Shown here: piece by piece, positions 34,535-43,833 of the stretch
Position numbering within the stretch: the stretch's first letter is position 1
Layout of the letters: the number at the start of each line of letters is the position of its first letter
DNA from: Streptomyces mobaraensis NBRC 13819 = DSM 40847
GTDB taxonomy: Bacteria > Actinomycetota > Actinomycetes > Streptomycetales > Streptomycetaceae
Length of the DNA stretch: 64,000 nucleotides
Assembly (NCBI RefSeq): GCF_017916255.1
Contig: NZ_CP072827.1
Span: 1,612,001-1,676,000, forward strand
Reading direction: 5' to 3'
Translations under genes and position numbers: made by a program
Notes under the pieces: generated by a model
The model's database searches: none
Told to the model about the DNA's origin: nothing
Seen by the model: only the letters and a program-made list of their open reading frames with translations

Positions 34535-37500
34535 CGCCCCGCGCTCCCTTGACTCGCGTGCCACAACTTCCGTCCCGTGGCCGCCCCCTCGCCCGCCGGC
34601 CGGAGGTCGGCCCACGGGTGCATCGCGTAGCCGGTCGGCATCTCGACACGCCGTCGCGGAGCGGTCCCGTCGGGCTCCTCCGCCGGGCGGGCCAGCACCT
34701 CCGCCACCGCCTCCAGGCCGCCCTCCGCCCGGAGCGCGGCCAGTTCCGCCAGGTTCCAGGCCCGGACGCCGACGACGCTCAGGCTGCGCGGGCCGCGCCG
34801 TTGGACCGTGCCGCGGACCAGCAGCAGCCAGGAGTGGAAGACCGTATGGGCGCAGGCCGCGTGGGAGTCGTCGAAGAAGGCGCAGTCGACCAGACCGGTG
34901 CCGTCGTCCAGGGTCGCGAAGACCACCCGCCGGCCGGAGCGGATCGGCGGGGTCTGGGTGGCCGCCTTGGCGCCCGCGACCAGGACGGTCTCACCGTGCC
35001 GCGCGTCACGCAGCCGGTTCGCCGGAAGCGCGCCCAACTCCCGCAGAAACGCGCGGTGATCGGTCATCAGGTGGCGCGAGGTGTCCATCCCGAGCACGTT
35101 CAGCTCGGCGCCCAGCCGCTCCTTCGCGTCGAGGTCGGGCAGGCCGATCGGCTCGGTCCGCGCGTCGTCGACCAGGGTCGGCTGGGCGGCGGCGGGCCCC
35201 CGCCGGTGGGGCCCGCGCTGGTGGCGGTGGAGCTCGGCGAGGTGCAGGAGCAGGTCGCGCCGGTTGGCGCCGAACGCGTCCAACGCGCCGACGCGCGCCA
35301 GCCGTTCGGCGACGGGCAGGCCGGGCCGGGCCCGCTGCCACAGGTCCGGGAGGGAGGTGTACGGGCGGCCGGCGACGATCCGTTCGGTCTCGGCCTCGCT
35401 GATGCCGTGCACGTCGGAGAGGGCGAGCCGGATCCCGAACCGTCTTTCAGACACCAGTTCGATCCGATAGGCGGCGTCCGACCGGTTCACGTCCAGCGGC
35501 AGCACCGGCACCCCGTGCCGTCGCGCGTCCGCCAGCAGCAGCCGCTTGGGGTACATCCCCGGGTCGTGGGTGAGCAGTCCGGCGTAGAAGGCGGCCGGGT
35601 GGTGGGCCTTCAGCCAGGCCGACTGGTACGTGGGCACCGCGAAGGCGACCGCGTGCGCCTTGCAGAAGCCGTACGAGCCGAACGCCTCGACGATCTCCCA
35701 GGTGCGGCGGACGACCTCGGCCGAGTAGCCGCGCTCCGCCGCCCGGGCCGCGAACCAGGCGCGCACCCGGCCGAGCACCTCGGGCCTGGAGAGCGCGCGC
35801 CGGGTCTCGTCCGCGTAACCCCGGTCGCAACCGGTCATGATCCGAAGGATCTCGATCACCTGTTCATGGAAGACGACCACGCCATGGGTCTCGCGCAGCA
35901 CCTCCGCCAGGTCCGGATGCGGGTAGCGGGCGGGCGCGCGGCCGTGCCGGGCCTCGATGAAGGGGCGCACCATGTCGGCGGCGACCGGGCCCGGCCGGAA
36001 CAGCGAGATGTCGACGACGAGGTCGTGGAAGGTCTCCGGCTGGAGCCGTCCGATCAGATCGCGCTGGCCGGGCGACTCGATCTGGAAGCAGCCGAGCGTC
36101 TCGGCGGAGCGGATCAGCGCGTAGGTGCGCGGGTCCCCGGGCCGTACCTGCGCCGGGTCGTCGAGGTCGATACGGCGGCCGGTGGCCCGTTCGACCTCGT
36201 CCACCGCGTGCGCCATCGCGGACTGCATCCGCACGCCCAGCACGTCGAGTTTGAGCAGGCCCAGCTCCTCCACGTCGTCCTTGTCGAACTGGGACATCGG
36301 GAAGCCCTCGCCGCTGGTCGGCACGACGGGGGTGCGGGCGCGCAGGGTCGCGTCGGACAGCAGGACGCCGCAGGGGTGCATGGCGACGCCGCGCGGCAGC
36401 GCGTCCAGCGCCTCGGTCAGCTCCCACAGCCGCCCGTACCGCTCCGGCCGGATGCCGCGCAGCTCGGGCAGCTCGGCGAGGGCGGCCCGCGCGTCGCGCG
36501 CCCGGATGTGCGGGAACGCCTTGGCGAGCCGGTCCACCTCGGCGGGGTCCATGCCGAGCGCCGCGCCCACGTCGCGCAGGGCGTGCCGGACCCGGTAGGT
36601 CTCGGGCATGGCGACGGTCGCGACCCGCTCCGGGCCGAACCGGTCGAAGATCGCGCGGTAGACGTCCAGCCGGCGCGCGGACTCGACGTCGATGTCGATG
36701 TCGGGCAGCGCGGCGCGGCGGGTGGAGAGGAACCGCTCCATCAGCAGGCCGTGTTCGACCGGGTCGGCGCCGGCGATGCCCAGCAGGTGGTTGACCAGCG
36801 AGCCGGCGCCGGAGCCGCGGGCGGCGACGCGGACGCCGAGCTCGCGGGCGTCGTCCACGACCCGGGCGACGGTGAGGAAGTACGAGGCGAAGCCGCGCCG
36901 CGCGATGACGTCCAGCTCGTCGTCCAGCCGGTCCCGGTAGACGCGGCCGCGGGCGCCCCGGTCGTAGCCCCGCAGCACCAGGCCGGCGGTGCAGCGGGAG
37001 CGCAGCACGCGGTCGGCGGTGCGTCGGTCCGCGCCGACCAGGCGCGGCTCGGGGAAGTGGACGGAGCCCAGGCCGATGTCGTCCTCGGGATCGACGCGGC
37101 AGGCGGCGGCGGTCTCGGCGGTGGCGGCGAGCAGTCGGTGGGCGGCGTCGCGCCGCAGCCCGGCGGCCTCCGCGATGCGCTCGGCGGCGGCGGACATGGC
37201 GCCGGGGTCCTTGAGCCAGCGCTCGCCGCCGTCCAGCGCCTCGGGCCGGCGGAAGTCGACGGGCACCAGCCGGCGGGCCGCGTCGAGGACGTCGGCGACG
37301 GGTCCCTGGCCGGGGTCGGCGTAGCGCACGGCGTTGGTGAGGACGGCCGGGACGCCCTGCTCGACGGCGAGGCCGAGGGTGCGGGCGGCGAGCCGCAGCG
37401 AGCCGGGGCCGGTGCCGGTGCGGCCGTGCCAGACGACTTCCAGGCGGAGCGCGCGACCGAACGTTTCACGCCACGGCGCGAGCAGCCGGGCGGCCCGGTC

Positions 37501-38259
37501 GGGGCGGCCGGCGGCGAGCGCGCGGCCGACCTCGGAGTCCGGGCCGAGCAGCACGAACACCGGCGGGCGCGGCCCGGCCGCGGCGGCCGCGGCCTCCGCC
37601 CAGGGCAGCTCGGGCCGCTCGGCGGGGCCGGTGTGGCCGGCGGACCCGGTGGGCCCGGCGTGCCCGCCATGGGCGGTGTGCCCGCCGTGGGCGGCGGTGA
37701 CCAGGCCGCACAGCGCGGCCCAGCCGAGCGCGCCGTCGCGGGCGAGGAAGACGGCGCGGGGCGCGGACTCGTCGACGAACGCCCCGCCGCGTACGGGCGT
37801 GCGGCGGCGGACGGTCTCGCCGGGCGCGGGCTCCGGGCCGCGGACGGCCAGGTCCACGCCGAACAGCGGGCGCACCCCGGCGGCGGCCGTGGCCCGGGCG
37901 AACCGGACGGCGCCGGCGAGGGTGTCGCGGTCGGTGAGGGCGAGCGCGTCCATGCCCCGCTCGGCGGCCCGCTCGGCCAGCCGCTCGGGGTGCGAGGCGC
38001 CGTACCGCGCCGAGAAGCCGGAGGCGGTGTGCAGGTGGGTGAACGAGGGAACGGCCCTCCGGGCGCGCGGGGTCCCGCTCCGGACGGCCGGACGACGGGC
38101 GGAGGTGGCGGGAGCGGTCGACACGGCCGGGGAGGAAGCCGGGGAGGAAGCCGGGAAGGAAGGGGCGGCGGCAGCCGTGGAGGGCCCGGGGAAGGCCGGG
38201 AACGGCTGCGACGACCCCGGACGCGTCGGTTCCGACGGGAACGCCGAACGAGCACCCAT
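34531..38259 (-). CDS. dnaE2: Error-prone DNA polymerase III alpha subunit
   Basis: 1242 residues from ATG 38259, with GGGAGGTGCG upstream. A Ser/Pro-rich lead is followed by the PHP domain (HLHTASGFSARYGASHPERL, ALTDRDTLAG). The C-family polymerase core has the catalytic ALPDIDIDVES. The C-terminus has an OB-fold (VVFATLDDGTGLVDCAFFDD) and lacks the tau-binding tail of DnaE1. DnaE2 performs translesion synthesis after DNA damage with ImuB, whose gene follows. A LexA-like box lies about 80 bases upstream, so SOS induction is expected. Confidence 0.95.
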   Translation of the reverse strand: MGARSAFPSEPTRPGSSQPFPAFPGPSTAAAAPSFPASSPASSPAVSTAPATSARRPAVRSGTPRARRAVPSFTHLHTASGFSARYGASHPERLAERAAERGMDALALTDRDTLAGAVRFARATAAAGVRPLFGVDLAVRGPEPAPGETVRRRTPVRGGAFVDESAPRAVFLARDGALGWAALCGLVTAAHGGHTAHGGHAGPTGSAGHTGPAERPELPWAEAAAAAAGPRPPVFVLLGPDSEVGRALAAGRPDRAARLLAPWRETFGRALRLEVVWHGRTGTGPGSLRLAARTLGLAVEQGVPAVLTNAVRYADPGQGPVADVLDAARRLVPVDFRRPEALDGGERWLKDPGAMSAAAERIAEAAGLRRDAAHRLLAATAETAAACRVDPEDDIGLGSVHFPEPRLVGADRRTADRVLRSRCTAGLVLRGYDRGARGRVYRDRLDDELDVIARRGFASYFLTVARVVDDARELGVRVAARGSGAGSLVNHLLGIAGADPVEHGLLMERFLSTRRAALPDIDIDVESARRLDVYRAIFDRFGPERVATVAMPETYRVRHALRDVGAALGMDPAEVDRLAKAFPHIRARDARAALAELPELRGIRPERYGRLWELTEALDALPRGVAMHPCGVLLSDATLRARTPVVPTSGEGFPMSQFDKDDVEELGLLKLDVLGVRMQSAMAHAVDEVERATGRRIDLDDPAQVRPGDPRTYALIRSAETLGCFQIESPGQRDLIGRLQPETFHDLVVDISLFRPGPVAADMVRPFIEARHGRAPARYPHPDLAEVLRETHGVVVFHEQVIEILRIMTGCDRGYADETRRALSRPEVLGRVRAWFAARAAERGYSAEVVRRTWEIVEAFGSYGFCKAHAVAFAVPTYQSAWLKAHHPAAFYAGLLTHDPGMYPKRLLLADARRHGVPVLPLDVNRSDAAYRIELVSERRFGIRLALSDVHGISEAETERIVAGRPYTSLPDLWQRARPGLPVAERLARVGALDAFGANRRDLLLHLAELHRHQRGPHRRGPAAAQPTLVDDARTEPIGLPDLDAKERLGAELNVLGMDTSRHLMTDHRAFLRELGALPANRLRDARHGETVLVAGAKAATQTPPIRSGRRVVFATLDDGTGLVDCAFFDDSHAACAHTVFHSWLLLVRGTVQRRGPRSLSVVGVRAWNLAELAALRAEGGLEAVAEVLARPAEEPDGTAPRRRVEMPTGYAMHPWADLRPAGEGAATGRKLWHASQGSAGR

Positions 38260-38335
38260 CGCACCTCCCGCCGTTCCAAGCCCGTCATGACCCCCTGGCC
38301 GATTTCCGCCCCTCACCTCCACCATAAACCACGCA

Positions 38336-38351
38336 TCGAACATTCGTACGA
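38336..38351 (-). promoter_or_regulatory. LexA (SOS) box
   Basis: TCGAACATTCGTACGA fits the actinobacterial LexA consensus TCGAAC-N4-GTTCGA with one mismatch, 77 bases upstream of dnaE2. A weaker CGAACATGCGAACG follows at 38349-38362. Confidence 0.75.
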
Positions 38352-38465
38352 ACATGCGAACGAACACCCCGCACGCCCCTCACTCCCCTCACGCTCCCCA
38401 CTCCCCGATCCCCCGATCGGCCCGCCCCGCCTGCGTCGCCCCTTCCCACCCCCCACGCTCAGGGC

Positions 38466-39518
38466 ATGAGCTCTTTCGTCCGGGAGGTGCGCGACGCGGT
38501 CACCGGCCGGGCCGCCCTCCTGGTGACCGGCGTCCTCGTCCTCCAGCTCGCGTTCATCGCCTCCTACGTGGGGGCCTTCCACCACCCGAAGCCGCAGGAC
38601 ATCCGGCTGGGCGTGGTGGCGCCCCGGCAGGTGGCCGGTTCGCTGGCCGAACGGCTGGGAGGGCTGCCGGGCGATCCGCTGGAGCCGGAGGTCAAGGCCG
38701 GCCGGGCGGCGGCCGAACGGGGGCTGCGAGAGCGCGATCTGGACGCGGCCCTGGTGGTCGACCCGCGCGGCACCGAGGACACCCTGCTCGTGGCGAGCGG
38801 CGCGGGCGCCTCGCTCGCGCAGGCCGCCGAGGCGGTCGTCACCCGGGCGGAGGCGGCCGAGCACCGGTCGGTGAGGACCGTCGACGTCGCTCCCGCCGCG
38901 GCCGGCGACTCCCGCGGGCTGACCTCGTTCTACCTGGTGGTGGGCTGGTGCGTGGGCGGCTACCTGTGTGCCGCGATCCTCGCGATCAGCGCGGGCGCCC
39001 GTCCCGCCAACCGCCACCGCGCCGTCATCCGGCTGGGCGCGCTCGCGGCCTACGCGGCCGTCTCCGGCCTGCTCGGCGCGGTCGTCACCGGGCCGGTCCT
39101 GGACGCGCTGCCGGCCGGCGTCGCCCCGCTGTGGGGGCTGGGGGCGCTGGTGGTGTTCGCCGTGGGCGCCCTCACCCTGGCCCTGCAGAGCCTGGCGGGC
39201 GTCGTCGGCATCGGGCTGGCGATCGCGATCGTCGTCGTCCTCGGCAACCCGAGCGCGGGCGGCGCCTACCCCTATCCCCTGCTGCCGCCCTTCTGGCGGG
39301 CGATCGGCCCGGCGCTGCCGCCCGGCGCCGGCACCTGGTCGGCCCGCTCCCTCGCCTACTTCGACGGCAACGCCCTGACCTGCCCCCTTCTGGTGCTCTC
39401 CGCTTGGGCGGTGGCCGGTGCCGCGGTCACCTGGGTGGGCGCGATCATCCGTGAACGGAAGAAGACCATCGCCGAACGGAACGAGGGCTTCGGCGAACGG
39501 AAATCGACCGCCGGGTGA
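38466..39518 (+). CDS. ABC-2/DUF3533-type membrane protein
   Basis: 350 residues. One N-terminal helix (ALLVTGVLVLQLAFIASYVGAF) is followed by a ~110-residue extracytoplasmic domain (IRLGVVAPRQVAGSLAERLGG ... DAALVVDPRGTEDTLLVASG) and then five C-terminal helices. This is the topology of YhgE/Pip and DUF3533 proteins related to ABC-2 permeases. No ATPase is adjacent. The substrate is unknown. The start is ATG 38466; the gene is divergent from dnaE2. Confidence 0.8.
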   Translation: MSSFVREVRDAVTGRAALLVTGVLVLQLAFIASYVGAFHHPKPQDIRLGVVAPRQVAGSLAERLGGLPGDPLEPEVKAGRAAAERGLRERDLDAALVVDPRGTEDTLLVASGAGASLAQAAEAVVTRAEAAEHRSVRTVDVAPAAAGDSRGLTSFYLVVGWCVGGYLCAAILAISAGARPANRHRAVIRLGALAAYAAVSGLLGAVVTGPVLDALPAGVAPLWGLGALVVFAVGALTLALQSLAGVVGIGLAIAIVVVLGNPSAGGAYPYPLLPPFWRAIGPALPPGAGTWSARSLAYFDGNALTCPLLVLSAWAVAGAAVTWVGAIIRERKKTIAERNEGFGERKSTAG

Positions 39519-39977
39519 CCTGAACAGCCATACCAGACGGTCGGGATGGCACCTCTTCGGTCATTACCGAGCCCACCGCAAGGCGTCCGGAATCCCTCCC
39601 CCACCCCGGCCGGCCCTCTTTTCAGCCGGACCCTCCCCGGAGCCAAACCCTCCGCCCTGGACTCTGGAATCATTGAACCGACACCCTGTCAATCCTTAGT
39701 TTCCAAGGGGCAGTTAAAGTCCGATCAACGATGGCAAGGGATTACCGCAGGTCAATACTCCTGAAACATTAAATCCACCCATTACCGGCAGACCAGACAG
39801 TCCGCGATGCCCCGGTCGCATACGACGCCTCTCCCACCCCTCGGCGAACAGCGAAAACACGCCACTACTCAACGCTTTCAACCAGCGACCGAAAGCGATC
39901 GATCCATGTGCGTTCACTCAGCGCATGGGCCAAACTTCCGAGCGTTATCAGAACCCACGAACAAGGGAGTGTTCGGA
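39519..39977. other. Intergenic upstream of the SSI-type gene
   Basis: 459 bases. They have a somewhat lower GC content than the neighbours, as expected for a promoter region of a highly expressed secreted protein. No gene is seen. Confidence 0.4.
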
Positions 39978-40424
39978 ATGCGGTACATCACTGGGGGGAT
40001 CGCCCTGGGGTCAGCGTTGATCCTGGGCAGCCTGGTGGGGGCCGGGGCCACCGCTAGCGCGACGCCCGCGCCCGCACCCGCCGCCCAGCAGAGCCTGTAC
40101 GCACCCTCGGCACTGGTGCTCACCGTCGGCCAGGGCGACAAGGCGGCCTCCGCCGGCGTCCAGCGCGCGGTGACCCTCAACTGCATGCCCAAGCCGAGCG
40201 GCACCCACCCGGACGCCCGTGGGGCCTGCGACCAACTGCGCGCCGCGAGCGGCAACTTCGCCGAGATCACCAAGATCAAGTCCGGCACGGCCTGCACCAA
40301 GGAGTGGAACCCGTTCGTCGTGACGGCGGAGGGCGTCTGGGAAGGCCAGCGCGTCAAGTACGAGCACACCTTCGCCAACCCGTGCGAGATGAAGGCGGGC
40401 AAGGGCACCGTCTTCGAGTTCTGA
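39978..40424 (+). CDS. Subtilisin inhibitor-like (SSI family) secreted protease inhibitor
   Basis: 148 residues from ATG 39978, with AAGGGAG upstream. The signal peptide ends around ATASA. The mature part follows the SSI pattern ([61 protein letters not shown]) with four conserved Cys. In SSI the reactive loop is CPM-VYDP; the aligned segment here is CTK-EWNP, so P1 is Lys, which predicts a preference for trypsin-like targets. Such inhibitors are abundant in culture fluid and control mycelial proteases. Its own strong hairpin terminator follows. Confidence 0.93.
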   Translation: MRYITGGIALGSALILGSLVGAGATASATPAPAPAAQQSLYAPSALVLTVGQGDKAASAGVQRAVTLNCMPKPSGTHPDARGACDQLRAASGNFAEITKIKSGTACTKEWNPFVVTAEGVWEGQRVKYEHTFANPCEMKAGKGTVFEF

Positions 40425-40853
40425 CGCCCTTCGCGCTCCGCCGCCGGAGGGCACCGAGCCCGGCGGACCCCGAGCCCGCAGGCACCGCAAGCCCGTAGGC
40501 CCCGCGCGTGAGGCGGCCCCCGGACACCGTGGAGGTGTGTCCGGGGGCCGCCGCTCGTAGCCGGGCGGAACGGGTAACGCCCGCTTCCGTCCCGGGAGTT
40601 CGGCAGAAGCGCCCACCCGGAACCCACGTCGTCGGGGGTACCGGGGGCATCGGCCGGCGGTGGGTCGCCCCGTCCGAAGGGGCAGGGGTCGCGTCCGTGT
40701 CAAGACTCACGCCAAGTCGTCCTTGGCAAGTACGTGCGTCCGAGTGTCCCCACCCGGGGCGGGGGTGCACAAGGGCTACTTCCGGTCGCGCGCATGACCA
40801 TGCACGCGCCCTCCGTACCGACGGCCGAGGGGGCGGCCAGAAGAGCCGGGAAC
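40425..40853. other. Intergenic between convergent genes
   Basis: 429 bases. They hold the terminator hairpin at 40512-40552 and otherwise nothing that I can support. Confidence 0.45.
40512..40552 (+). terminator. Rho-independent-like terminator
   Basis: GGCGGCCCCCGGACAC (40512-40527) pairs perfectly over 16 bp with 40537-40552, with a 9-base loop. It lies 88 bases after the SSI-type gene. Confidence 0.85.
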
Positions 40854-42125
40854 TCAGACTTCACCGGATCCGCCGGCCCCCCGCCTCGCCCCGGGCCCGC
40901 CGTCGTCCAACTCCGCTGAATCCAAGCCGGGTTCACCGGTGGCCGATTCCCCGGTGTTCTCCGGGACGGCGCTCTCCGGAACGGCGTTCTCCGAGACGAC
41001 GTTCTCCTGAGGCCGATCCCGGTCGGCATTCTCCGGGGGCCGATCCCGGTCGGCATTCTCCGGGGGCCGATCCCGCTCGACCCGTTCCCCGGCAGCCCGT
41101 CCCTTCGGCTCCCAGTCCTCGACCGTCCACTTCTCCGGCGCCCGCCCCTCGACGGCCCGCTCGCCGAGCGCCCGTTCCCCGGGAGTCCCGGCTCCAAGGG
41201 CCTGCTCCCCGAGAGCCCGCTCCACGGCGGCCCGTTCCTCCGCCGTCCGCTCTTCCACCGCCGGCTCCCCGGCACCCCGCACGCCCTCCCGCCGGACCCC
41301 CTCATCCGGCCCGCCCGGCTCTTCCGGCCCGCGCACCCCGGCCGCCCGGTCACCCGTCGGCACCCCGGCCCCCGCGCGTTCCAGGAACCGCAGCAGCTCC
41401 ACGGGGAACGGCAGCACCAGCGTCGAGTTCTTCTCCGCCGCCACCGCCACGATGGTCTGGAGCAGGCGCAGTTGGAGGGCCGACGGCTGTTCGGACATCG
41501 TCGCGGCGGCCTCCGCCAGCTTCTTCGACGCCAGCAGCTCCGCGTCCGCGTTGATCACCCGCGCCCGGCGCTCCCGTTCCGCCTCCGCCTGCCGCGACAT
41601 CGAGCGCTTCATCGTCTCGGGCAGCGAGACATCCTTGATCTCCACCCGGTCGATCTGCACGCCCCACCCGATGGCCGGACTGTCGAGCATCAGCTCAAGG
41701 CCCTGGTTGAGCTTCTCGCGGTTGGACAGCAGATCGTCCAGATCGCTCTTGCCTATGATCGAACGCAGCGAGGTCTGGGCCATCTGCGAGACCGCGAAGC
41801 GGTAGTCCTCGACCTGGATGACGGCCTCGGCCGCGTTGACGACCTTGAAGTAGACGACCGCGTCGACCCGCACCGTGACGTTGTCGCGGGTGATGCCCTC
41901 CTGGGCGGGTACGGGCATGGTCACGATCTGCATGTTCACCTTGCGGAGCCGGTCCACGCCCGGAATGATCATGGTGAAGCCCGGTGGCCGGACCTCACTG
42001 CGCAGCCGGCCCAGGCGCAGCACCACGCCGCGTTCGTACTGCTTGACCACCCGGGCCGCCGCCATCAGGTATACCGCTCCGGCGGACGCCGCGGCCACGA
42101 CCGCCACCACGAGGTCTTCGACCAT
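40854..42125 (-). CDS. SPFH/slipin (stomatin-like) membrane protein with repetitive tail
   Basis: 423 residues from ATG 42125 (GTG 42128 directly precedes it). A short N-terminal hydrophobic segment (VVAVVAAASAGAVYLMAAA) anchors the SPFH domain: VKQYERGVVLRLGRL, PGFTMIIPGVDRL, QEGITRDNVTVRVDAVVYFKV. A helical region (SRQAEAERERRARVINADAE) and the STLVLPFPVELLRFL end complete the slipin core by about residue 265. The rest is a long Glu/Arg/Pro-rich tail of tandem repeats, including a 27-base unit twice at 41013-41066. Slipins scaffold membrane microdomains. An NfeD partner is not adjacent. Confidence 0.9.
   Translation of the reverse strand: MVEDLVVAVVAAASAGAVYLMAAARVVKQYERGVVLRLGRLRSEVRPPGFTMIIPGVDRLRKVNMQIVTMPVPAQEGITRDNVTVRVDAVVYFKVVNAAEAVIQVEDYRFAVSQMAQTSLRSIIGKSDLDDLLSNREKLNQGLELMLDSPAIGWGVQIDRVEIKDVSLPETMKRSMSRQAEAERERRARVINADAELLASKKLAEAAATMSEQPSALQLRLLQTIVAVAAEKNSTLVLPFPVELLRFLERAGAGVPTGDRAAGVRGPEEPGGPDEGVRREGVRGAGEPAVEERTAEERAAVERALGEQALGAGTPGERALGERAVEGRAPEKWTVEDWEPKGRAAGERVERDRPPENADRDRPPENADRDRPQENVVSENAVPESAVPENTGESATGEPGLDSAELDDGGPGARRGAGGSGEV
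41013..41082 (-). repeat. 27-bp direct repeat in the slipin tail
   Basis: Two exact 27-base units (41013-41039 and 41040-41066) and a partial third encode RDRPPENAD-type nonapeptides. Confidence 0.85.
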
Positions 42126-42417
42126 CACGGCCCCCTGTGTCCCACGACAGGTGATATGTCCACGGTATTCCTCGCCGGTCCCGGGGTCGAGCCCTGCGGA
42201 GGGGCGGGACGGCCGCCCCCGCCGCCTCCGTCGTGGCGCCGCTCCTCCGAGGACCGGAGCGACGCGGACCGGCCGGGCCCCCTCAGCCCTGGGGCGGCAG
42301 TTACGAAACGTGTTTGTACATCGTGCAACCACTGTCGCGGCGCGCGAGGTTGCCCTAGATTCCGTCGCGTGCGACGTAACTACCGTTTTTGACAGGAAAG
42401 TTGATGGGGAGGATTTC

Positions 42418-42720
42418 GTGAACGGAAGACTTGCGACGGCCGGGCTCGCCGCGGCCGCGGCGACCCTGCTGGCCGGGGCGGCGCTGACCACCCCGGCGTC
42501 GGCCGCCCCCGCCGCACCGGGCCGGGGAGCGGTGACGGCGGACTTGTCCACCTACTACGTCTATGTCACCGGAGTCGCCGGCTCGCTGGACGGCGCCCGG
42601 GCGAACGCGAACCACAAGCTCCCGGAGAACTGCTACCCCTGGGGCATCGTGGCCAGTGGTACCACCCCCGACAACAACATATGGGTGACCGTCCAGGGCA
42701 ACTGCACCGGGCCGCAGTGA
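42418..42720 (+). CDS. Small secreted protein, unknown function
   Basis: 100 residues from GTG 42418, preceded by GGGGAGG. A signal peptide (LAAAAATLLAGAALTTPASA) is followed by a ~60-residue mature part with two Cys (ENCYPWGIV and QGNCTGPQ), probably a disulfide. The segment DGARANANHKL may be helical. No family is recognised. It is convergent with the streptogrisin-like protease gene. Confidence 0.7.
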   Translation: MNGRLATAGLAAAAATLLAGAALTTPASAAPAAPGRGAVTADLSTYYVYVTGVAGSLDGARANANHKLPENCYPWGIVASGTTPDNNIWVTVQGNCTGPQ

Positions 42721-42897
42721 CGCCGCAGTGACCAGGGGGCGGCACTCGCGTCACGGTGAACCGAGGGACGCCGGCCCGACCGGCGCCCCTCGGGGCTTGG
42801 CCGGAGGGACCCCAGCGCCCCGCGGCCCTTCCGTCCGGCGTTTCGGCTGTCCGCCCGGGCCACGCTCACGAGGAGGGCCCGGAGCGGGCGCCCGGGC

Positions 42898-43833
42898 TCA
42901 GAAGAGGCGGACGCCGTAGGCGTCGAGCGCCGCGACGACGGGCTGGTAGAAGGTCGTCCCACCCTTGCGGCAGTCGCCGCTGCCGCCGGAGGCCAGGCCC
43001 AGCGCGGTGGAACCGGAGAAGAGGGCGCCCCCGCTGTCGCCGGGCTCCGCGCAGACGTCCGTCTTGATCAGGCCGCGGACAACCTGCCCGTTGCCGTAGT
43101 TGACCGTGGCGTTCAGCCCGGTGACCCGGCCGTCGCGCACCCCGGTGGTGGAGCCGCTGCGGCGGACGCTCTGCCCGACGCGGGGCGTGCCGGCGGAGGT
43201 GATGCGCTGGGACCGGCCGTCGTAGAGGTCGACGGCGGACGGGTGGGGCAGCGAGCCGTTGGCGTAGCGCACGAGGCCGTGGTCGGCGCCGGGGAACGTG
43301 CTGCCGGCGGTGGGACCGACGGACATGCGGTGCCCGGGGTCCACGAAGTACGCGGGTTTGCCCTGGGTGCAGTGACCGGCGGTGAGGAAGTAGTAGGTGG
43401 TGCCCTTGCGGACGTTGAAGCCGGCCGAGCAGCGCCAGTCGCCGGCGTGCACCGCGTCTCCGCCGGCGATCAACGGCCGGAAGGCGCCGGGGGCGCGTTC
43501 GACGCGTATCGCGTCGGTGTCGGGCCCGGCCGCCCGTCTGATCCGGGCGACGCCCTCGGCCGGGACGGTCGCGTCGGCAGTGACGACGACCTCGTGGGAC
43601 CGCTCGTCGACCGCCCAGGCGGTGCCCGGGACGTCGGCTTCCCCGACCGCGGTGCTCAGTGCGGCGAGCCGGGCGGCGGAGGGCACTTCCGGGGCGCCGG
43701 GGGCCGCCCCGGCGGGGGTGGAGGTGAGGGCGGAAACGGCGAGCAGCGCGACGGCGAGGGCGGCGGCTCTCCTGACGGACGGGGTGACGAGGGCGGCGGG
43801 GACGGTGGTGCGGGCGATGCGCTTGTTCCTCAC
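42898..43833 (-). CDS. Streptogrisin-like S1 serine protease with short prodomain
   Basis: 311 residues from GTG 43833, with GAGGA eight bases upstream. A signal peptide is followed by a ~90-residue pro-region (SAARLAALSTAVGEADVPG ... TDAIRVERAP). The mature protease starts near IAGGDAV. His is in FLTAGHC, Asp in GADHGLVRY and Ser in CAEPGDSGGALF, with Cys pairs as in Streptomyces griseus proteases. It is secreted and self-processed in this family. It carries no C-terminal binding domain. Substrate preference cannot be read reliably. Confidence 0.93.
   Translation of the reverse strand: MRNKRIARTTVPAALVTPSVRRAAALAVALLAVSALTSTPAGAAPGAPEVPSAARLAALSTAVGEADVPGTAWAVDERSHEVVVTADATVPAEGVARIRRAAGPDTDAIRVERAPGAFRPLIAGGDAVHAGDWRCSAGFNVRKGTTYYFLTAGHCTQGKPAYFVDPGHRMSVGPTAGSTFPGADHGLVRYANGSLPHPSAVDLYDGRSQRITSAGTPRVGQSVRRSGSTTGVRDGRVTGLNATVNYGNGQVVRGLIKTDVCAEPGDSGGALFSGSTALGLASGGSGDCRKGGTTFYQPVVAALDAYGVRLF

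Noticed and set aside
34549..38469. 1306-codon plus-strand frame opposite dnaE2
   Set aside because: It is the antisense shadow of dnaE2; composition is Arg/Gly/Ala-rich with no motifs, while the minus strand shows clear PHP and polymerase motifs.
42418..43833. Bacteriocin/precursor-peptide cluster around the small secreted protein
   Set aside because: No maturation enzymes or transporter nearby; the neighbour is an ordinary secreted protease.
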